From Candidatus Thorarchaeota archaeon (GTDB lineage: Archaea; Asgardarchaeota; Thorarchaeia; Thorarchaeales; Thorarchaeaceae), in assembly GCA_016840385.1 (NCBI GenBank), contig JAEOSL010000116.1, forward strand, positions 1 to 10,931: a DNA stretch of 10,931 nucleotides, given 5' to 3'. The notes under the pieces were generated by a model. It was given only the letters and a program-made list of their open reading frames with translations, did no database searches and was not told the origin of the DNA. Made by a program: the position numbers and the translations under genes. Below, piece after piece: positions 6,779 to 10,931 of the stretch; positions within the stretch are counted from its first letter, which is position 1; every line of letters starts with the position of its first letter.

Positions 6779-8932
6779 ATGACAAAGAAAGTCCGGTGCC
6801 ATTCCCGGAAGCAGAAGGAGAAATCCCCGAAGCAAGAAACAATGAATGGCAGACTTATAAAAAAATCATCAACAGCGCACCAAAAGACAGGATTGAGATA
6901 CCTCGTCGAATCATTCAATCTCTCTTCAATAGATAGAGAAGTGAACAAGAAAGGCAAGGGATATCGACCTAATCCCCGATACAAGCGTGCAAGTCCTGAA
7001 TTGATAAAACAAAGAATCCACGATGTGACCGGACGAAAGGTCATTGATACAGACCTCTCTTTGATGGGTACGTACTTTGAAAAGTATGTAGAGCTGGTTA
7101 ATCTTGTCCTCGAACGAGTCTATTCTGATAAAGAAAGAGTAGAATTTCTTGGAGAGGAACTGAATTCCTATAGAGGACAGGGATATACTCTGATAAAGAA
7201 AGAGGGTTATCTTTCTTACAAGGATAACAAGGACATCCAAGCTCAGTGCTTTGAGCGAATGTACAGAAACATCCTTGAACAAGCTGCTAGAATCATCCAT
7301 TCAAACTGGTTACGAAGGCAGCTAATGAAGAGTGCAATTGAGTATGTCTGTAATGACAAAGATGCTCTAATTAGACTCTTGAAGAATAAACATATTCCTT
7401 CCAAGATGATCAAGGAAGTTAGAGCCAAGTGTGAGAGCACTAAGAACAATGGAACTGGATATTACTATACTGTATCAGTTCTAAAACAGTTGCGAAAGAA
7501 ACTTGATGAACGTATTCTCAAAGAACGCGAAGAACCTCTTGGATTCAGAGGATATCAAAGAAAGAGAGTAAGCAAATATCTCAAGGATAAAACTGATTCT
7601 GTAGAGGTGTTAGCTTCCGTTGATGTTCTTCTACAAGAGTTTGAATCTGACGGTTATCCGTTCTCTGTCCCGAAGATGCAGTCCCATACTGAGGATTTCT
7701 CTGCAAGTACAGAGAACAGTCCCGGTCAGGGATACTGGTACTCAAAGGATAAGGAACGGGATAATGAGATTCTCTTCTTTCTGAAACTTCCTGAACCTCT
7801 TGAGGGAAAGGAAGTAGAAGACTCTCCCTTCAGTACAAAGACCCTTGGCTTTAGGTTTCTTGATTGGTTGCCTAGAGCTTTTGCCAAGGATAGAGTGAAG
7901 GCTAAGGCTGCAGAAAAAGAAGGAAAGTACTATCGAGCTAAGAAGTTGAATTTCCGAGCTCGTAAGTTCGAGGATATACACCAGCAATTAAAGAATACGA
8001 TAGAACTACAACATGCCACCTATCAGTATTCACGACTCAAATCCCGAAAGGAAAAAGATACTGATAAGATGAAAGAACTCCAAGAGAAGATTACTCGCCT
8101 TAGGAAATCCCGCAAGTGTGGACCACCTCGACTTCTTTTGAGAAATAACAGAGTCACACTACAGATACCATTCCTACCACCAACGAATGAGATGGTCGAT
8201 GAGGAACTTGGACCACGGACCTATCATAGGAAAGCAGGAGCTGACCGTGGAGTCCGAGTACCCATCGTCCTTTCAACTCGTGATGGTAACGGAGGATTTG
8301 TAGACGAAATGATTTCCTTTGATTACTTGATATCAAAGAGGGACTTTCTTAGATATCAGACCCGAGGACTCACCTCCAGAGTGAGAAGGATGCGTAACAA
8401 CTGGGAGCGAAAACACACCAACAGGAGTCATCCCGGTCACCTCCTCAAGAAAGACAGACACCTATCCGCAATATGGAGAAAGGTCCGTCGATTAGATAGA
8501 GAGATTGCAAGACAGGTAGCTTCGCGGACAGTTTGGTTCTGTGAGGAGTATGGAGTTAAGACCTTGTACTTTGAGAACCTCAAGAACTACTCAGCACCAG
8601 CTGGTTGGGGGACTCTTTCTTGGAGATTGAACTCGAACTTGTGGTCAATGGTCCTAGATACTGTGACATACATGCGTCAGTCCCTTGGTCACAAAAAGGG
8701 AGGTATCTGGACAGTAAGTCCTGCATGGACCTCCCAGAAGTGTCATGTCTGTGGAGAGAAAGGAGTGAGAGTAGAATCAAAGGGGTCCACCGAAGAGAAG
8801 AAAGGAGGGGAATACTTCCACTGTGAGAGCTGTGGATGTTCACTCCATGCGGATGTCAATGCCGCAAGAAACATTATTGATGTAAAATCATCCAGACCCA
8901 CTGCCGTTGGTGGGCAGACGACCTTGGCATAA
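6779..8932 (+). CDS. Large TnpB/Cas12-superfamily RuvC nuclease
   Basis: The 717-residue protein carries a TnpB/Cas12-type RuvC domain at its C-terminus. Asp489 in GADRGVR is RuvC-I, Glu599 in YFENL is RuvC-II, and Asp692 in HADVNAARN is RuvC-III. The zinc finger CHVC...CESC (Cys655, 658, 682, 685) lies between II and III, preceded by SPAWTSQK. All catalytic residues are intact. In this family the RuvC domain cuts DNA under guidance of an omega RNA or crRNA. Usual TnpB proteins are about 400 residues with RuvC-I near 180-200; here about 480 residues precede it, closer to compact Cas12 or large TnpB/Fanzor-like forms. That region is basic and helical, including coiled-coil-like Lys/Glu-rich stretches near 365-445, and may bind RNA and target. 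No TnpA/TnpX, CRISPR array or Cas gene is seen. Relation to a specific subtype is not determined, and it may be a domesticated or non-autonomous transposon gene. Confidence 0.9.
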   Translation: MTKKVRCHSRKQKEKSPKQETMNGRLIKKSSTAHQKTGLRYLVESFNLSSIDREVNKKGKGYRPNPRYKRASPELIKQRIHDVTGRKVIDTDLSLMGTYFEKYVELVNLVLERVYSDKERVEFLGEELNSYRGQGYTLIKKEGYLSYKDNKDIQAQCFERMYRNILEQAARIIHSNWLRRQLMKSAIEYVCNDKDALIRLLKNKHIPSKMIKEVRAKCESTKNNGTGYYYTVSVLKQLRKKLDERILKEREEPLGFRGYQRKRVSKYLKDKTDSVEVLASVDVLLQEFESDGYPFSVPKMQSHTEDFSASTENSPGQGYWYSKDKERDNEILFFLKLPEPLEGKEVEDSPFSTKTLGFRFLDWLPRAFAKDRVKAKAAEKEGKYYRAKKLNFRARKFEDIHQQLKNTIELQHATYQYSRLKSRKEKDTDKMKELQEKITRLRKSRKCGPPRLLLRNNRVTLQIPFLPPTNEMVDEELGPRTYHRKAGADRGVRVPIVLSTRDGNGGFVDEMISFDYLISKRDFLRYQTRGLTSRVRRMRNNWERKHTNRSHPGHLLKKDRHLSAIWRKVRRLDREIARQVASRTVWFCEEYGVKTLYFENLKNYSAPAGWGTLSWRLNSNLWSMVLDTVTYMRQSLGHKKGGIWTVSPAWTSQKCHVCGEKGVRVESKGSTEEKKGGEYFHCESCGCSLHADVNAARNIIDVKSSRPTAVGGQTTLA
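8897..8917 (+). other. Stem-loop at the 3' end of the TnpB-like gene (possible omega RNA part)
   Basis: Two overlapping hairpins can form within the last codons. CCCAC (8897-8901) pairs with GTGGG (8910-8914), or CTGCC (8901-8905) pairs with GGCAG (8913-8917). They are mutually exclusive. In studied TnpB loci the guide RNA scaffold overlaps the 3' end of the gene and extends past it. This structure is in the right place, but no transposon right end could be located to confirm it. Confidence 0.25.
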
Positions 8933-8949
8933 TGTCTAGGTTTGTCTAG
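8933..8949 (+). repeat. TGTCTAG direct repeat just after the TnpB-like stop
   Basis: TGTCTAG occurs at 8933-8939 and 8943-8949, exactly 10 bp apart, starting directly after the TAA. Subterminal repeats are common near IS200/IS605-like ends, so this could mark part of a lost element end or of the guide RNA scaffold. The repeat is short and may be chance. The rest of 8950-9030 shows no gene. Confidence 0.3.
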
Positions 8950-9030
8950 ATTACAATCAACGATTGCTCAGTAGCAGTGTATAGTTGACTGTGGAAAAAT
9001 ATGCTGACTGCAACTTACGTTAAGAGGAAG

Positions 9031-9052
9031 ATATTAGTTAGATTTCTAATAT
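9031..9052. promoter_or_regulatory. Inverted repeat upstream of the SagB-like operon (possible operator)
   Basis: ATATTAG (9031-9037) and CTAATAT (9046-9052) form a perfect 7-bp inverted repeat with an 8-bp spacer, ending 47 bp before the start codon at 9100. No better TATA box is visible nearby, so its right arm may overlap the promoter. It is a reasonable binding site for a dimeric regulator of the operon. Confidence 0.4.
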
Positions 9053-9088
9053 GCTGAGAGTGAGAGATGTTTTGTTAGACTTGATACA

Positions 9089-9093
9089 AGGTG
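9089..9093 (+). promoter_or_regulatory. Shine-Dalgarno deciding the SagB-like start
   Basis: AGGTG lies six bases before ATG 9100. A GTG at 9091 in the same frame would extend the protein by three residues, but that GTG is itself part of the Shine-Dalgarno. ATG 9100 is therefore the better start. Confidence 0.55.
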
Positions 9094-9099
9094 TATGTT

Positions 9100-9897
9100 A
9101 TGACTCGATATGAAGAAACGATTAAGCAACAAAGAGAGTTACTAAAAGCTCATGATTATGAAGAAATTCCTTTTGATGAGTGGTGGAAACCTGATCAGCA
9201 AAAAGATGTGCCTGCACCTCCTTTAGAGAAACCCTATGATAAGAATGCTGAACTGATCGATTTGGTAGAACCCAAAGATTTCAAGGTTGGAAAGATACCG
9301 CTGATTGATGCAATAGCTAACCGCGAAAGTCGACGTGCTTATACAGATGATTCACTATCCCTGGAAGAGTTGTCCTTTCTTCTCTGGTCGACTCAAGGGG
9401 TCCGTGAGGTTGATAAAAATAAAGTCTGGACCAAACGTGTCGTACCCTCAGGAGGTGGCCGCCAACCCTTCGAAACATACCTACTTGTGAACCGAGTAGA
9501 TGGTGTTGAGATAGGAGTCTATCGATATCTTCCCATTGAGCACAAGCTCCTAGTTGTTTCAAGAGAACTATCCGTTTATTCAGAGCTTGTGAGTAAAGCT
9601 TGGCCTCAGGAGTTTATTGGAAAGTCAGCAGTTGTCTTTGTCTGGTCATCCATTCCCTACAAGACTGAATGGCGATATAGTATCAGAAGCTATAAGGATA
9701 TTCTAATTGAAGCGGGCCATGTCTGTCAGAATTTGTATCTTGCATGTGAGGCGATAGATGCAGGTACCTGTGCAATTGCATCATATGAACAGAAGATTGT
9801 AGACAAATTAATCCAGGTTGATGGCGAGAACGAGATGACAGTCTATCTTTCCCCTGTTGGAAAGATATCCTCAGATAATGGGGACACAAAAGAATGA
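9100..9897 (+). CDS. SagB-type nitroreductase-family FMN oxidoreductase
   Basis: The 265-residue protein belongs to the nitroreductase fold, SagB-like group. Diagnostic stretches are NRESRRAY (residues 74-81, with FMN-phosphate-contacting arginines), LSLEELSFLLWSTQGV (86-101), PSGGGRQPFETYLLVN (116-131) and the FMN-binding helix region AGHVCQNLYLACEA followed by AGTCA (205-226). SagB proteins use FMN to dehydrogenate azoline rings in thiazole/oxazole-modified peptides, but many archaeal members stand alone and their substrates are unknown. No SagC/SagD (YcaO) partner or precursor peptide is visible here, so peptide modification is not supported. The hydrophilic N-terminal 60 residues resemble the usual lead-in of this group. 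No signal peptide or membrane segment is seen, so it is probably cytosolic. It overlaps the following GNAT gene by ATGA, indicating co-translation. Confidence 0.88.
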   Translation: MTRYEETIKQQRELLKAHDYEEIPFDEWWKPDQQKDVPAPPLEKPYDKNAELIDLVEPKDFKVGKIPLIDAIANRESRRAYTDDSLSLEELSFLLWSTQGVREVDKNKVWTKRVVPSGGGRQPFETYLLVNRVDGVEIGVYRYLPIEHKLLVVSRELSVYSELVSKAWPQEFIGKSAVVFVWSSIPYKTEWRYSIRSYKDILIEAGHVCQNLYLACEAIDAGTCAIASYEQKIVDKLIQVDGENEMTVYLSPVGKISSDNGDTKE

Positions 9898-10889
9898 ACT
9901 TCATAGTAAACCGAGCTGAACATGAAGAAGATTGGAACTTTTTCTATAGTTTAAGCTTTGAAACTTTGAAAGTTCATAGAAAACCCAATTATGACCAGTT
10001 AGTAAATAGTAATCCCGACAAGTCTGATAGTGAATTGCTTGCAGCCCATAGAAAAGCATTGAAAGAATATTTTGATTTTGAAAGCCCTCAGGCTAGAGTA
10101 TTCATAGCTGTGAATGATGATGGTACACGGTGTGGCTATCTATGGATGGGTGAGAGAAGTAATGCTGATTATTGGGATTTCCAGAAGCCTCAGTGGATCT
10201 ATGACATAGTTGTTGACCCTAGATTCCAAAGGAATGGATTAGGAAAGATACTGCTGAGAGAAGCTGAAAAATTTGCGCTGGAAATGCATCGGGACCTTGG
10301 ACTGAATGTGTATGAAGAAAATACATCAGCCATCAATTTGTATAGGAAAGAAGGATATCTCATCAAGTGTATTCCAATGTCTAAGAAACTCCCCGAAGAA
10401 GTTTCTGAAGAGATAATTGATGGATATTCAATTCGGGAATTAAGTGAAGACGATGCTGACGCAGTTCGGACACTTGGATTAACATCGTACCATAATATGG
10501 TTAAGTACTCTAAAGATATTCCAGACGATCAAGTAATCATCAAGTATGACGAGTATCTAGAAAAGATTAACAAAATAGACGGAAATCATTGTACGTTTGT
10601 AGCTGAATCAGATGATGGTGAAGTTGTCGGTTTTGTTTTTGTAGGGGGAACAACTTTCAGTGATAAAGTTGGAGAAATCTATGACTCTGCAGTTGGATCA
10701 ACACATAAAGATACAGGAATTGTTGAAGCGTTGATTGCACAGGCTGAATTTTGGACTAGTACAAACAATATGTCAATTCTGTATTATCTTCTTCATTCTT
10801 ACGATGATATTACTCAGGAACTCCTTGAATCGCATGGCTATACTGCGTCAGGTTTCTTCATGGAGAAAGACTTGGCAAGAAAAATCTGA
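9894..10889 (+). CDS. Tandem-GNAT acetyltransferase
   Basis: The 331-residue protein consists of two GNAT-like halves. The N-terminal half (about 1-165) has the acetyl-CoA pyrophosphate loop in VDPRFQRNGLGK (107-118), with Gln112, Gly115 and Gly117 fitting Q/RxxGxG/A. It also has the motif B stretch NTSAINLYRKEGY (143-155), so it should be active. The C-terminal half (about 178-331) keeps the fold pattern, ending in LLESHGYTASGFFMEKDL, but its CoA loop (HKDTGIV, 271-277) lacks the second glycine. It is probably a degenerate, structural or substrate-binding half. The acetyl acceptor cannot be deduced. The start ATG overlaps the SagB-like stop by four bases, and translational coupling is expected. 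Linkage suggests a shared small-molecule or peptide pathway, which is inference. Confidence 0.88.
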   Translation: MNFIVNRAEHEEDWNFFYSLSFETLKVHRKPNYDQLVNSNPDKSDSELLAAHRKALKEYFDFESPQARVFIAVNDDGTRCGYLWMGERSNADYWDFQKPQWIYDIVVDPRFQRNGLGKILLREAEKFALEMHRDLGLNVYEENTSAINLYRKEGYLIKCIPMSKKLPEEVSEEIIDGYSIRELSEDDADAVRTLGLTSYHNMVKYSKDIPDDQVIIKYDEYLEKINKIDGNHCTFVAESDDGEVVGFVFVGGTTFSDKVGEIYDSAVGSTHKDTGIVEALIAQAEFWTSTNNMSILYYLLHSYDDITQELLESHGYTASGFFMEKDLARKI

Positions 10890-10931
10890 TTTCAGAAAAT
10901 GGTGAAGTTGAACACTCACAATATTGAAAGG

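Noticed and set aside
6730..7300. Minus-strand open frames of 104 and 124 codons opposite the start of the TnpB-like gene
   Set aside because: They overlap a well-supported gene in antisense, lack their own translation signals and have shadow-like composition.
6585..9090. CRISPR array or Cas operon linked to the Cas12-like protein
   Set aside because: No regularly spaced repeats of CRISPR length occur in either flank, and no Cas1/Cas2/Cas4 gene is present in the window.

Overview
The window looks archaeal. It has an intron-containing tRNA-Tyr with the C1-G72 acceptor pair typical of archaeal and eukaryotic tRNA-Tyr, a clean bulge-helix-bulge splice motif, TATA-box promoters at the expected archaeal distance, and GGTG/GGTGAT Shine-Dalgarno sites. 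The phylum cannot be fixed from this sequence alone. An Asgard or other uncultured mesophilic lineage is possible, but that is only a guess.

Layout. Bases 1-1141 read on the minus strand. A complete tRNA-Tyr(GUA) gene (1034-1141) is followed about 0.9 kb downstream by a detached copy of its 3' half (126-164). Between them lie two short membrane-protein reading frames (617-853 and 236-610), in the same frame and separated only by one TAG stop and two codons. This arrangement, with an intact tRNA at one end and a 3' tRNA fragment at the other, is what site-specific integration into a tRNA gene leaves behind. No integrase remains.

Bases 1248-6584 (minus) hold one giant gene of about 1778 residues. 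It combines a RecB/Cas4-like PD-(D/E)XK nuclease core, a P-loop ATPase-like region, a long unrecognised middle and a TPR-like C-terminus. Across a 190-bp AT-rich divergent promoter region (about 6585-6778) lies a 717-residue TnpB/Cas12-superfamily protein on the plus strand (6779-8932). Its RuvC triad and zinc finger are intact and its N-terminal region is unusually long. No CRISPR array and no TnpA transposase are visible. The divergent region carries a TATA box for each gene, a 6-bp palindrome and three CTATTA units spaced about one helical turn apart.

Bases 9100-10889 (plus) form a two-gene operon with a 4-bp ATGA overlap: a SagB-type FMN nitroreductase-like oxidoreductase and a tandem-GNAT acetyltransferase. 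They look like small-molecule or peptide modification genes rather than part of the nuclease locus.

The most interesting material is the pair of large nuclease genes sharing a promoter region beside a tRNA integration scar. This is a plausible but untested genome-defence or mobile-element-derived locus.
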